DNA from: Annona cherimola
Lineage: Eukaryota > Streptophyta > Magnoliopsida > Magnoliales > Annonaceae
Length of the DNA: 64,000 nt
Assembly: GCA_030490835.1 (NCBI GenBank)
Contig: CM059971.1
Location: 54,608,012 to 54,672,011 of the forward strand
Direction of reading: 5' to 3'
Shown: positions 21,060 to 39,138 of the stretch, in pieces
Position numbering within the stretch: the first letter of the stretch is position 1
Layout: every line of letters starts with the position of its first letter
Translations under genes and position numbers: made by a program
Notes under the pieces: model-generated
What the model saw: the letters and a program-made list of their open reading frames with translations, nothing else
Told to the model about the DNA's origin: nothing
Database searches by the model: none

Positions 21060-21945
21060 GATAAAAGTATCTTATAATTTTTTAATCAAAAAAGGTATCT
21101 TAGAGCTGATAAGCATAAATGTTTGCTAAAAGTATAAATAAATGTTATAACCTTTATATTTCTTACAGATGCATATATCGAAAAATATAATGTGACTATG
21201 TGAAATTAGAAACAAATATATAGCTTAAAACGTACAATCGTATATCTATATATGTCTGCTTATAGAAAATAAAATTTAAAAATATTTTTACTTGTCATCC
21301 TACCCAAATGTACACAACTCCAAAAATTGTAATATTAGACATGTTTAATTAAATATTTTAATTTTATTTGCACTAGTTTATTTAGATTTTCATGTCTAAT
21401 ATTACTTTTTTCATTTCGATTAAACAAGATAGATTAAAAATATTTTAATTTTATTTGCACTAGTTTATTTAGATTTTCATGTCTAATATTATTTTTTTCA
21501 TTTCGATTAAACAAGATAGATTAAAAATATTTTAATTTACTTATTTATACTTAGATAAAATTATTTTATAGTTTTTTTTTATCAATAAAGGTATCTTATA
21601 GCTGATAAGCATAAAGGTTTCTTAAAAGTATAAATAAATGTTATAAGCGTATATTTCTTCCAGACGCATACATCAAAAAATATAATGTGACTATGTGAGC
21701 TTAGAAACAAACATATTGGTTAAAAAGTACAATCATATATCTATATATGTCTGCTTATAGATATAAAATTTTAAAATATTTTTATTTTTTACACTACCCA
21801 AATGTATACGACTCTAAAAATTGTAATATTAGACATGTTTAATTAAATATTTTAATTTGCACCTGTTTATTTAGATTTTCATATCTAATATTACTTTTTC
21901 ATTTTGATTAAACAAGTTAGATTAAAAATATTTTAATTGATTTTT
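21060..21945. repeat. Two-copy ~490-bp direct repeat with an internal 87-bp tandem duplication
   Basis: Copy 1 (about 21060-21553) and copy 2 (about 21555-21945) share landmarks in order: GGTATCTTA.AGCTGATAAGCATAAA, ATATAATGTGACTATGTGA, ATCTATATATGTCTGCTTATAGA, TTGTAATATTAGACATG and ATTTAGATTTTCAT. In copy 1 the last part is doubled as an exact-phase 87-bp tandem (21354-21440 and 21441-21527). No coding content is seen. It lies between the copia-3 break and the 3' side of the reductase gene. Confidence 0.8.
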
Positions 21946-22592
21946 TGTATTAAAAAATTTACTAATGCATCGATGCTGTAACGAAAAAATCAAATTTTAA
22001 TGTACGCGTCTTATAAATTAAAGATAAGCGCATATCAAATACGTAGTCAGAAATTTAGGCTGATCGACACGGCAATGCATTCTAACTTAAACTTTGGACT
22101 TTTCTGTTAAACAATTTTAATGAAGAAGACTCCTAAACATGAAATAATAGCTAGTTTTTACAACGATAGCTTTTTCCTTTAAAACTTTTTAATCCATGTC
22201 AAACAAAAAGACATCATCTATTTGTAAATTTATATTTTATATTTTTAACACCATTTAATCTCACAAAAGCATATTTCTATGTCCTTTCTTATAATTTTAC
22301 TTATTGAAAGTACTTTCAAAGTGTTTGAGCGAAACGCCTAATTAGCATGGAAAGTACTTATAAGATAATCATGCCAAACACAAGAAATTTGAGTTTTTAC
22401 AGTACTCTTTGAAAAAGTCCTGCTTCTCCCGGCACTTCGTGTACAGCAGAAATATGACAGTACAGCCAAACAATCCCTAATAGCTAAATAGTGCAAAGTT
22501 TTATCAAAATTTCACGCATGGTCCACATGCTCACTCCCATAGTCTTTCACTTTCTGCAATTCCACCCAAGCAAATAACATGCTGCCATGGAA
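21946..22592. other. Intergenic sequence 3' of the reductase gene
   Basis: AT-rich, with no gene seen. Around 22310-22480 the minus strand reads GATTGTTTGGCTGTACTGTC...GTGTTTGGCATGATTATC, a style common in plant MITEs, but no matching terminal pair was found. The 3' UTR and polyadenylation site of the reductase must lie in the right part of this stretch on the minus strand. Confidence 0.4.
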
Positions 22593-29442
<6,850 letters not shown>

Positions 29443-30160
29443 TTTCCTTTCCTTCCTTGGGCTTGTTGCGAAATCGACGGGCAGGAGGCGACTGTGCAGT
29501 CCGCAACAGGTTCGACTATAACCACGCTTTCTAATAATGTATGTAGTAGGTCAGGAAGCACTCCCACTGTCGCGCGAGTCACGTGCGAAATAAGCCGAGG
29601 TGAGAGAGCGTCTTCGTTCGACTTTCCGAATGAGGGAAATGATAGCACTTACGCATATGGTGGTTCACAACTTCACGCGGAAACGTCCGAGATAAAAAGT
29701 GAAATAATGATGCCAGGAGCACATGGCGACTGGCTAATCGTCACCCGGAACGGTAGGCAAAACCACTCACGTTGCGCACTCCTGCGGTAAAATAAATAAA
29801 ATAAAATAAAATAAAATTCATTTTCTTTGTAGACAGAAAAATTCATCACGATCTGTCAGATCCTCTGATTCGTCTTGCTCGCATCGATCCCCGTGTCCGA
29901 TCCCCGTCAGCCAATTGCTCCGTGGATGGTGAGAGGTCGCTGTAAGAGTGGGACGGTAGTTGGGCGGTGACACGCTGTCTACATTTTTTTAGAGGCGAAA
30001 AGTGGACTTCAAACTTTAAAAAATATGCGGTCAAAAGATGTCCACCAGGCACACGAAAGTTCATAGCTGCGTTTGTCCTGGAAATTCGTCCAACAGTATA
30101 TCGACTCTGATATTTGTGAGACGGCTCCGACCCTGATGAGTTCTCCTCTATTGCACGTTA
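29443..30160 (-). promoter_or_regulatory. Upstream (promoter) region of the double-bond reductase
   Basis: This is the 700 bp upstream of the reductase ATG on the minus strand. No clear TATA box was found close to the start. An (AAAAT)n tract lies at about 29788-29816. An open frame at 29846-30064 has no recognisable protein. The MITE at 30161 marks the likely distal limit of unique sequence. Confidence 0.4.
29788..29816. repeat. (AAAAT)n microsatellite
   Basis: About five AAAAT units in a row, in the upstream region of the reductase. Confidence 0.85.
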
Positions 30161-30433
30161 GGGTGTCTTTTGCTGGGCATAAAATTTTTTAATCAAAAAT
30201 TTTTTATTCTTTTTTACTATTTTATTTTAATTATTTTTTCATTTTTTTTTACACATGCTGCTATATTTTCCAATCATTTCTACACAACTGCCCATATAAT
30301 TAACTCGTCTATTTTAATTTTATTCTTTTATACCTCATCATTACCCTTATAATATCACATCATTTTCTATCAATTTAGCAACTTTTAAATTAAAAAATTT
30401 TCATCAAAATTTTTTATCACTTTTCAAACACAC
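30161..30433. mobile_element. Fold-back MITE
   Basis: The left end GGGTGTCTTTTGCTGGGCAT...AATTTTTTAATC is mirrored by the right end, whose reverse complement reads GTGTGTTTGAAAAGTGATAAAAAATTTTGATG, so the 270-bp AT-rich element folds back on itself over roughly 45 bp at each end. Flanking TTA on the left and TATA on the right hint at a TTA/TA target site, but the duplication is not exact. Confidence 0.55.
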
Positions 30434-30454
30434 TATAATTGAAAATAAATATAC

Positions 30455-30570
30455 AATATCTGGGGCGCCACCTCAAGCATCCAGCCATTAGCTGGTCGTG
30501 AGTTCGAATGACATCCAAGACATTTTGTCTCCATTTACTATTTGGGAATTGTGACTCCCTAGTTCTTAGA
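30455..30570. repeat. SINE-like (tRNA-derived) fragment
   Basis: GGGGCGCCACCTCAAGC...GCTGGTCGTGAGTTCGAATG contains a good pol III B-box (GAGTTCGAAT) at about 30498-30508, in the position typical of tRNA-derived plant SINEs. The A-box is poor. It ends where gypsy LTR similarity starts. Confidence 0.35.
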
Positions 30571-32191
30571 TAGAGCTATGTATAGATAAATGAGAAATGG
30601 CTTATGTGAATTGCTAAAATGCAAAAATGAATGGAAATCTAATGAAATGTGTAATTAAGGTGTTAACTTGATAATAAATTGTAATATCAAATTTTGAGAT
30701 TAATATATGAGGCCTAATCTATTAGATATGTGCCTAAAGTGAGCACCGATATGTAAAATGTAAAAAATATATGATAAATAATGAATGAGAGTAATGAACT
30801 TCAATATGATGAGTAAATGAAGGGTTATGATGTATTTGAATGTTTACCCTACATAAGGGTATTAAAAATGAAATAGAATGAATGGATAGTAGGATGCACA
30901 AGTAAGTTGCTATATGTGTGAATACCTGACTTGGAATACAAGTGGGTCATGTACGTTAATGAATGAGATGTGGGTTAGAAAACTAAGTGTATGCAAGCAT
31001 ATGAGGATTATATGAATGCAATATCATTCTTATGTGTATAGGCAAAGAGAAAGTCGATGCGAAAAGCTAACGTGAATCAGGTAAGAAAGCAATTTTCTAA
31101 AAGATTTGCTTCCTCTAACTACGATAAAATGATTGCAAATGCTAATTAAATGCTTTATATTGATTTAGCAAATGAATGTTTAAATTGTTTCTAAGAATGT
31201 TTAAGGATGGTCATTCTTTTATCTCAACATGTGTTGAAATGTTATTTTAATTGTAATAAATGATTCGCACAATGTTTTATCAAATGCTGATGAGAAATTC
31301 ATGATTCAAGGATTTATATATTAAAATCATGCTAGCATGTCCAAGTTCATGTTATGAAAAGCTCATGGTGCACAAGGTATTTGTCCATTCCAAAGGTGTA
31401 AGTGGACCGATTGTCCTCCTTTGGTATGATTAAGTCGCTAAGATAGGTCAAAGGCTGGCGGCGCCCTCCCTAAGATAGGAGAAGACAGAGACAGGTGGTG
31501 GTCTAACTAGCGTTCATCCTATGATGTTCATGTTTTATAATAATGTGTTGCATTATTCATGATGTACCTGTGATGGGTATAATGTTCATGTTTTCTTATG
31601 ATATACCCACCAGTGGGTATAATGTGCTTTCCAAGATGATATTTAAATGAAAAAGATTTGTCTGCAAAATGAATTGCCTAAAAACTATATGGCTTGCTTA
31701 TTGAGTTTCGAATCACGTTTTGTTTTCCAAATCCTAAGACAAGTGAAAGAATGGACATGGCAAGGAGCACAGGTTAATCGACAAAGGTTGATAATTCTAT
31801 GAATGTCTGTGTATGGTATTATGTATGAAAGAATGTATGATGGTTTATATGACTACTATTGATGAGTTTATGTGATTTACACAATGGTGAATGATGAATT
31901 GATAAAAAAAAATTTAAGGACAAATGATGGTTGTATGCTTTGTCAAGCTATGAATAATGTAGAATTCATGATATGCAAATGAATATATCAGGACTTAATA
32001 ATAGCCTAGGTTGGCAAAATGATAAAAATTGAATAAGTATGATGATATTAACTCTTATGGAGTCGAATGTAAATGGATAAATATCCGATAAATTCCACCG
32101 TGTGACAGGGTAACAATCTTGATCACGTTTACAAATCAATAACAGTCCCGGAGTAAGGCTCAGGATGTGACGCTCAGTTTGGAGAGCCACG
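30571..32191 (+). repeat. 5' LTR (3' portion) of the large gypsy element
   Basis: These 1,621 bp are collinear with 55305-56928 of the 3' LTR. The first 2.2 kb expected from the 3' LTR are missing here, and the break lies next to the SINE-like fragment. The end reads GAGAGCCAC-G, where the 3' LTR has GGTGCCAC-A. Confidence 0.85.
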
Positions 32192-32196
32192 GAGCT

Positions 32197-32210
32197 TGTT
32201 ATCAGAGCAT
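32197..32210 (+). promoter_or_regulatory. Primer-binding site of the large gypsy element
   Basis: TGTTATCAGAGCAT lies five bases after the 5' LTR and differs by one base from the TGGTATCAGAGC site complementary to initiator-Met tRNA. Confidence 0.75.
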
Positions 32211-32587
32211 GGATTGGTAAATAGGCGTCGAAAACTTACTAAGTATGAAGGTTCATTGAATATGATGAGATATGTATGATTTTATGATGATAAATATGTG
32301 ATCATATGATAATTTGCATTATGATGATTTTGAAACATAGCTGACTTGCTATGTTTGAATTGTAGATGGAGGATAAGCAGAAAGCAGTGATGAGTGTGGA
32401 GGAGTTGAAAAGAGAGATGGAGGAGGAGGAACACAGACGAAGAGTAGAGGAGAATATGCATAGGTGGTGGACATCACAGCAAAAGGTGTTGCATTTCCCA
32501 CTCGTTCCTCCAGACTATCAACCAATACACCCTACACCACAACCCCAGGGAAATAATTATGTCGACCCCTTGTAGTATGGGTATGGT

Positions 32588-32592
32588 TAGAG
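32588..32592. repeat. Target-site duplication of copia-2, left copy (TAGAG)
   Basis: TAGAG sits immediately before TGTTGG of the 5' LTR and is repeated exactly at 42803-42807. Confidence 0.9.
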
Positions 32593-34280
32593 TGTTGGAA
32601 TTAAAGGCAAATTAAGCACAATCCATGTTTCGATGATTAACAACTCAATTTGAGAATGTTTTGGGTACTAATGTGGTTTGCTAGCTTTGTTAAAGGATAA
32701 AAACTCAAGTTTCAGAACATAGCAGACCAAGTCACAATCCCAAGTCGACTTAGGTGAAGTCAATTCCCAAGTCCACCCCAAGATCAACTTCAGATGATAA
32801 AAACCTTCCATCGCTGATTTTGGGCACAAGGACAGATGAAGTAGCAGTCGAAGTCGACTCTACCTACGACTTAGGTGAAGTCGCGAACCCAAGTCGACTC
32901 CACAATCCACTTCAGAAGATCAAAACCTTCAAGCGCTGAATTTGGGCTCGGAGACAGGTGAAGTCGCAGATGAAGTCGACTCCACCTGCGACTTGGGTGA
33001 AGTCGCATTCCCAAGTCAACTCCGCAATGCAACTTGAGTGAAGTTGAACCTCAAGTCGACCCAAGCATGCGACTTGAGTCAAGGTGAAGACCAAGACAAC
33101 CCAAGCAAGAAAATGACCATGAAAAGAATCATTCAAAATAGAATATTATTAAAGGGAAAACTATTAACTATATCTTTGGACCTTAAATTCAAAGAAGGCA
33201 AATCAGTTTAGATCAAGGCCACAAGGATAAACTACTCAAGAGGAGAAGTAGATGCTAAGTCTCAAGACCAAACATTGAAAATCAAGGATATAAATTGAAG
33301 AACAAGATATGAGAGAAAAATGAAGCATCAAGGATCACTTTCAAAATATCCAAGTTCCAAGATATGCACATAGCCGGTGAAGTCGCACCCGAAGTCGACT
33401 CCACCTGCGACTTGGGTCAGGTCCAAGACCAAGTCGACCTGAGATGGAACTTGAAGTGAATGCTGAAGACCAAAGTCGCACCCAAAGTCGATTCCAGCCT
33501 GTGACTTGGGTGAAGTTGCATCCGAAGTCGACTCCACAAGCGACTTGGTTAGCAACGGTTGGAAAAATTCGAACATTGGCACATTAAATACACGCCACCT
33601 ACCACCAAACGTTCGAATTTACTCCACCATTATAAAAGAGCATTAAAGAGGACGAGCTAGAGGTTAGAGAAACATTCATTAAGATCACCTTCCACTCTCT
33701 CTAGCATTAAAGTGATCTACACCAACTTCAAGTGAAGAACTTTACTCCAACTTGCTGAAAGCGTCATTGCTGATTATACCATTCTCAACAAGTTCTTCCA
33801 CGAGCTGAAAACTGCCTACACAAACCTGTAAAGTGTAGTTTATTCTGTTTGATTCATTATTTGTATTTAACACTTGGTTTGATATTGAAAATTGAAACCA
33901 AGTGAAGGTAAAGTAGTGTTGTGACTTAAGTGTGACTCGTCACCTACTTGCGCTGTATTTGTGCAAGCCCTCTAGAGCTGGAATTTAGAAGAGAGATGCT
34001 GCTCTAGTTATATTTAACAATCTAATAGTGGAATCCAAGTCACAACAGGTGTGAGCTTGGAAGATTGGAGTAGGGAAGGTTGTCCGAACTACTATAAAAT
34101 TGTGTCTATTACTATGGCTTGCTCAACTGCTTTTATTATTTTATTTCTCTCCATATTCTCTGCTTGTTTCATTAAGGGGATTAAATTAAATAGGGGGAAA
34201 GTTTTTGTTTAAGTAAAAATTTTAAAATACCCAATTCACCCCTCTCCTCTTGGGTTGTTGTCATAAACTCGAGACCAACA
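32593..34280 (+). repeat. 5' LTR of copia-2
   Basis: This LTR has 1,688 bp with TGTTGG...CCAACA termini. The GTCGAC array spans about 32740-33070 and 33380-33545, with TATAAAAG at 33631. In the near-palindrome box, CpG sites have decayed (GGCACATTAAATACACGCC at about 33574-33592) where the 3' LTR keeps GCGC. Confidence 0.92.
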
Positions 34281-34282
34281 AG

Positions 34283-34294
34283 TGGTATCAGAGT
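34283..34294 (+). promoter_or_regulatory. Primer-binding site of copia-2
   Basis: TGGTATCAGAGT, one transition from the consensus TGGTATCAGAGC, two bases after the 5' LTR. Confidence 0.85.
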
Positions 34295-34328
34295 AGGTCT
34301 TTGAGTTCAAACCAAAGAGATCTTATAA

Positions 34329-35211
34329 ATGACATCCCAAAAAACTTTCACCCCTACATTTGCCGAAGGCCAATCATTTACAAGGCCACCTCTTTTTTAT
34401 GGGAGTAACTTCGGTTACTGGAAGTTAAGAATGAAATAACTTATCATGGCCATGGATATAAACTCTTGGATTGCTATCTAAGATGGTGTTGTTTTACCCA
34501 TTGATGAAAGAGCCTCCGCATGGTCTGAGGAGGAGGTTAGGACTGTTAAAAGCAACGCCAAAGCCATGAATTTCCTCTTTTGTGCTTTAATGGCATCTGA
34601 ATATGATAAGGTATTCTCTTGCCAAACCTCCAAAGAAATATGGGATACACTAACATCTATTTATGAGGGAACTTCTCAAGTCCAAGGGACGAGAAAAAAT
34701 ATTTTGATTGGAGAGCTAAAAAGCTTTAAAATGCTTGAGACCAAGAATATTTTTGAAATGTTTGCTAGATTCTCAAAAATCACTAATGCTCTAAAAGGTC
34801 TCAGGAAAGCTATTTCTAAATCTAAGCAGGTTATGAAGATTTTAAGAGCGCTACCCGAATCATGGACTCCCAAGATCACGGCCATTGAGGAAGCAAAGGA
34901 CCTCAATAGGCTAAGGCTTGAAGATCTTATCAACTCGCTCATGTCACATAAGTTGATAAAGAGGAGGAATGAGAGCAACATAAATGAAAAAGAGCAATTG
35001 CCTTAAAAGTTGCACGAATTTCAGATGAGTCCACCTCATCTTCTCAAAACGACAATGAGGAGATAGCTCTACTCATAAGAAGATTCAGAAAGTTCGTGAG
35101 GAAAGGAAAGAACTTCAAGATTTTCAAAGAAAGAAATTCAAAAGAGAAAAAGAAGAAAGCTACAAAGTGCTACCGGTGTGGAGGAATGGGGCATATGCAA
35201 GCCCAATGTCC
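34329..35211 (+). pseudogene. Copia-2 gag with first zinc knuckle
   Basis: The ATG at 34329 opens MTSQKTFTPTFAEG. Stops occur at 34437 and 34480, and an open stretch runs from 34566 to 35006 (WDTLTSIYEGTSQVQG, VMKILRALPESWTPKI). A frameshifted linker is followed by a CCHC knuckle at about 35164-35211 (KCYRCGGMGHMQAQC). It is collinear with copia-1 4836-5712. Confidence 0.87.
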
Positions 35212-36223
35212 TATACTTGAGGAAAACAAGACAAGTGAATGAAGAGAAAAGAAGGACCGAGGCGAAAATAGAAAATTCTAAAAGTCAAAAGGAAGAGGCA
35301 TGAACGTCAACGAGGAGACATCTACAACTTGCAGTTCATCAAATGAAGAAAATGAGGCTGCAAATTATGCAAGAATCTACTGCATGGCTACAATGGAGGA
35401 AGACTCCAACCTTTGCCACAACAGAAATTTTGGATGATCAAACTAGCTCAACAAACTGCACAAGCAGTGCAGAGGTAACCTCTAAGCTAAAAACTTTTTT
35501 ATTTTCTCTTCCACAAATGAATGTCTCAAATGTACTACATTAGAAGAACTACAACAAGCGTATGATTCATTATATGAGGAAATAAAGAAGTTAGGAAACA
35601 AATTCACAACAAAGAAAAGACAATGTGATATAGTAATTATTGTGAATGGAAAACTTGCAAAAAAAGTTGACCATCTAACAAATGAAAAGAATACTTTGAC
35701 AAGTGAGGTGGAAAGACTTAAAAAGGAAAATGATTCATTAAATGAATCACTTGCTAAGTTCTCTAATCTAGGGGAAAGTGCCAAAATATTTCTAAATATG
35801 ACCGCCTAAAACAACAAAAGAGGACTTGGGTACTCTAGATTTGAGAAGGGAGAATGTAGTAAGTCTAATGCTCCAAGGACCTTTAAAAACCAAGCAAAGC
35901 TCTTTTATACTAAACCAAAAATGAATCATGTCATTTGGACCAAAAGACCAACTTGGGAACTAACTACTACATGAATTTCCACTCCAAGACTCCCAGAAGC
36001 TTGTAACTTTTGCAACAAAATGGGGCACAAGGTATATCAATGCAAAGTAAGAAAATTGTATGACCTTGGTGCAAAATTGGTTTGGGTACCAAAGAGCATT
36101 GGATTTATGCCTTCGAGGATAGAGCAACGTACATTCCAATGGCTAACTAACCCAAATGGACCAATAAAATGGGTATCAAAAAGATATGCTCTACTTGACC
36201 TTATTTTTACAAGTATGTCTTAA
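35212..36223 (+). pseudogene. Copia-2 gag C-terminal region: coiled coil and second knuckle
   Basis: This is collinear with the copia-1 5713-6692 segment. A heptad-patterned Lys/Glu/Leu helix is read at about 35540-35770, and a second knuckle (CNFCNKMGHKVYQC) at about 36003-36045. Several stops are present (35806 among them). The piece at 36020-36223 is open. Confidence 0.75.
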
Positions 36224-36242
36224 AGCAAAAGCCAACAACATG

Positions 36243-37440
36243 TGATTCATGGATAGTTGCTGCTTAAGACACATGACAGGAGAAAGAGGTTTGTTACACA
36301 AGATCAAACCGTGTAGTGAAGGGACGGTTGCATTTGGGAACAATGAAAAAGGTATAATTAAAGGTAAAAGAAATATTTATGGAAATTCAAATGCATGTAT
36401 TAAAGATGTACTATTTCTTGAAGGACTCAAATACAACTTAATGAGTATTAGCCAATTATGTGATAAAGGTTACAAAATTGTATTTGAATCTTCTATATAC
36501 AAAGTATTTGATGATGATCATATAGTTTGTAGTGGCAAAAGACATAGAAATGTGTATTTGGTTTGTCTTGATGAACTTGATGGAAAATGTCTAGTAGCCA
36601 TAGAAAATGATCCATGGATATGGCATAAAAGGCTTGGACATATAAACATGTCAAATATTAAAACCTTGTGGAAAAAGAGCCTAGTGGAAGGGTTACTAAA
36701 GCTTAAATATGACAAAGACAAAATTTGTAAAGCTTGTCAATTATCCAAGCAACCCAAGATGCCATTTTCCACCAAAAAGGAAATTTCAACAACTAGGCCA
36801 CTTGAACTATTACATATGGATCTTTATGGGTTGTTAGACATTTTAACTCTTGGTGGGAAAAAGTATGTATTTGTTATAGTTGACGACTTTTCAAGATTTA
36901 CATGGATGATACTCTTAGCTAGCAAAGATGAAGCATTTTCTATGTTTGTCACGTTTTCAAATTTGGTGCAAAATGAAAAATAAAATATAATTATTTTCAT
37001 TAGAAGTGATCATGGTAGTGAAATTAAAAATAAACGATTTATAGAATTCTGCAATGAGAAAGGAATTCACCATACATTTTCTGCATCAAGAACTCCCCAA
37101 CAAAATAGGGTAGTTGAAAAGAAAAATAGGACAATACAAGAAATGACTAGAATTATGCTAAATGAGAGTAAATTGTCCAAAAGATTTTAGAGTGAAGCTG
37201 TAAGTACAGCATGCCATGTATTAAACCGTGTTACCATAAGAGCCATCTTGAAAAAGACCTCATATGAACTATGGAAAGGAAGAAAACCAAACATATCATA
37301 TTTTCATACTTTTGGATGTACTTGCTATGTATTGAACAATGGAAAAACCAACTTAGAAATATTAGATGCCAAAAGTGATGAGGCGATATTCCTTGGTTAT
37401 TCATCAAATAGTAAAGCATATAGTCTTTAACAAGAGAAAT
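36243..37440 (+). pseudogene. Copia-2 protease and integrase
   Basis: The protease motif reads D-S-C (WFMDSCC position, about 36250-36262) where copia-1 has D-S-G, so the catalytic loop Gly is lost. GAG-pre-integrase (IWHKRLGHINMSNI) and the CxxC pair (CKAC, 36727-36738) are intact here. The core has its first Asp in LLHMDLYG (about 36807-36830) and its second in IRSDHGSE (about 37000-37023). Stops at 36981 and 37187 break it. The open reading 36249-36983 is 244 codons. Confidence 0.87.
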
Positions 37441-38466
37441 CAAATAGTAGAAGAATCAATACATGTTGTATTTGATGAATTTAACCAAAATTCAAAAATG
37501 GAGGATGAGTTGAGTGATGCAGATGAGGCGTCAAGGAATCCAAAGGCGGAACAACTAGAACAACAAGGAGAAACCGAAACAAAGCAAGAAAAATTCACGG
37601 AGGAAAGGAGTGAATTTGAAATGAGCATGATGAGAGAATTGAACTTCTTCCTTAGACTGCAACTTAAGCAACTAACAAAAGGAATCTTCATAAACCAGTC
37701 CAAGTACGTCAAAGAGATGTCGAAGAAGTTCGGAATGCAAAACAATAAAGGAGCAAACACGCCAATGAGTTCAACCATCAAGATTGATAAGGATGAAAAA
37801 GGTAAATTTATTGAACAAAAACTATATAGAAGCATAATAGATTCTTTATTGTACTTAACTGCTTCTAGACCGGATATCTTGTTTAGTGTTTGCATGTGTT
37901 CAAAAGAATCATATCTAATAACTGTAAAAAGAATCTTTAGATATTTGATCAAAACCACCAATCTAGGATTATGGTATCCAAAGGGGTCAACATTTGATCT
38001 AATCGGCTACTCGGATGCGGATTTTGCCGGTTATAAAATACATAAGAAAAAAACTAGTGGAATATGTCAGTTTCTTAGAAATATGTTGGTTTCATGGTTT
38101 TCAAGAAAATAGACTAGTGTTGCTTTATTTACCACGGAAGCCAAATACATAGCTGCCGGGAGCTGTTGTGCCCAATTACTTTAGATGAAACAACAACTTA
38201 AGGACTATGGTGTTGATTATCATGATATTCCAATTAGATGTGATAACACAAGTGCTATTTATTTGACCAAAAATCCTGTGCTGTATTCTAGAATAAAACA
38301 TATAGATGTAAGACATCATTTTATTCGTGAACATGTTGAAAATCATGATAATTGTTTAGAATATGTTAAAACTGATGACCAAATTGCTGATATTTTCACC
38401 AAACCATTAGCAAAGGAACCATTTTACAAGATTAGAAATGACATGGGTATGATTGAGTTTGATTAG
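37366..38466 (+). pseudogene. Copia-2 fused linker and RNase H, RT core missing
   Basis: One open reading (37366-38112) passes from the Glu/Gln-rich linker (ETKQEKFTEERS) straight into the region that follows the RT in copia-1 ([14 protein letters not shown]). The junction lies between 37608 and 37609 and is in frame. The YVDD box and all RT core motifs are gone. The connection and RNase H motifs follow (YLTASRPDILFS, GYSDADFAG), then HIDVRHHFIRE and DIFTKPL, ending with TAG at 38464. Stops at 38110 and 38182 break the tail. An 18-bp in-frame loss near 37903 is also visible against copia-1. Confidence 0.88.
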
Positions 38467-38523
38467 GAGTGAAATATGATCGGGGGAGCAAATTAGAAAA
38501 GACAATGAAAACCAAATCTGTAA

Positions 38524-38640
38524 AGCCAAGTCGACTTCACCGAAATCAACTCCATAAAATCCAAGTCGACTTCAGACAGGGCGAAGTCAACTCCGCAAGG
38601 GGCGAAGTCGGCTTCGATTAGGGCAAGTCGACTCCACCAC
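38524..38640. promoter_or_regulatory. Internal GTCGAC motif cluster upstream of the copia-2 env-position ORF
   Basis: Several AAGTCGACT(T/C)-type motifs follow the pol stop, matching the arrangement at 9825-9950 in copia-1. A CT-rich leader (38650-39130) comes next. Confidence 0.55.
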
Positions 38641-39138
38641 GCGGCCCTTTCCCTTCTTCTTCTTCTTCTTCATTTCTCTCGGGCCGTTAATTCTCTCCAG
38701 CAACAGATTTCCTTAGCTCTCGATTTCTTCCCTTTTTTCAGCATCTCAGCCTTCTTTCTTATCCCTCTCGGTCAGTCCCTCTCACCGTCTCACCATTTTA
38801 CCGTCTTCTTCTTCATATATGTCTCTCTCGGTCAGTCCCTACCTCTCCCTCTCTCGTTGCCTATTTTCTCTCTGTCTGTCGGCCATTGCCATTTTCTGGC
38901 ATCGATTTCTCTTGCTTTCTTCCCACTGCCATAGCAGCTCTGTTTCTCTTTCTCTCTCTAGCTCCAGCTCTATTTCTGTTTCTCTCTCTCTCTTATCCTT
39001 GTATTTCCCTCTCCCTCTTGCCCACTGCTGTCCATTGGTTCTTTATCCAACCCCCGAGCTACTAGATTCTCTCTCATTCCTTTTCAAGTTTTCCTTCTCT
39101 CATAGCCCTCGCAAAACTCTTGTTTCACTTAGAGATCA

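Noticed and set aside
29846..30064. 72-codon minus-strand frame upstream of the reductase
   Set aside because: No homology motif, in the promoter region, next to a MITE.
37600..37618. Microhomology-mediated deletion as the cause of the missing RT in copia-2
   Set aside because: Flank and deleted ends share at most one base, and an AGTGAA-based exchange would have left an extra GTA that is not there. Splicing fits better, though it is not proven.
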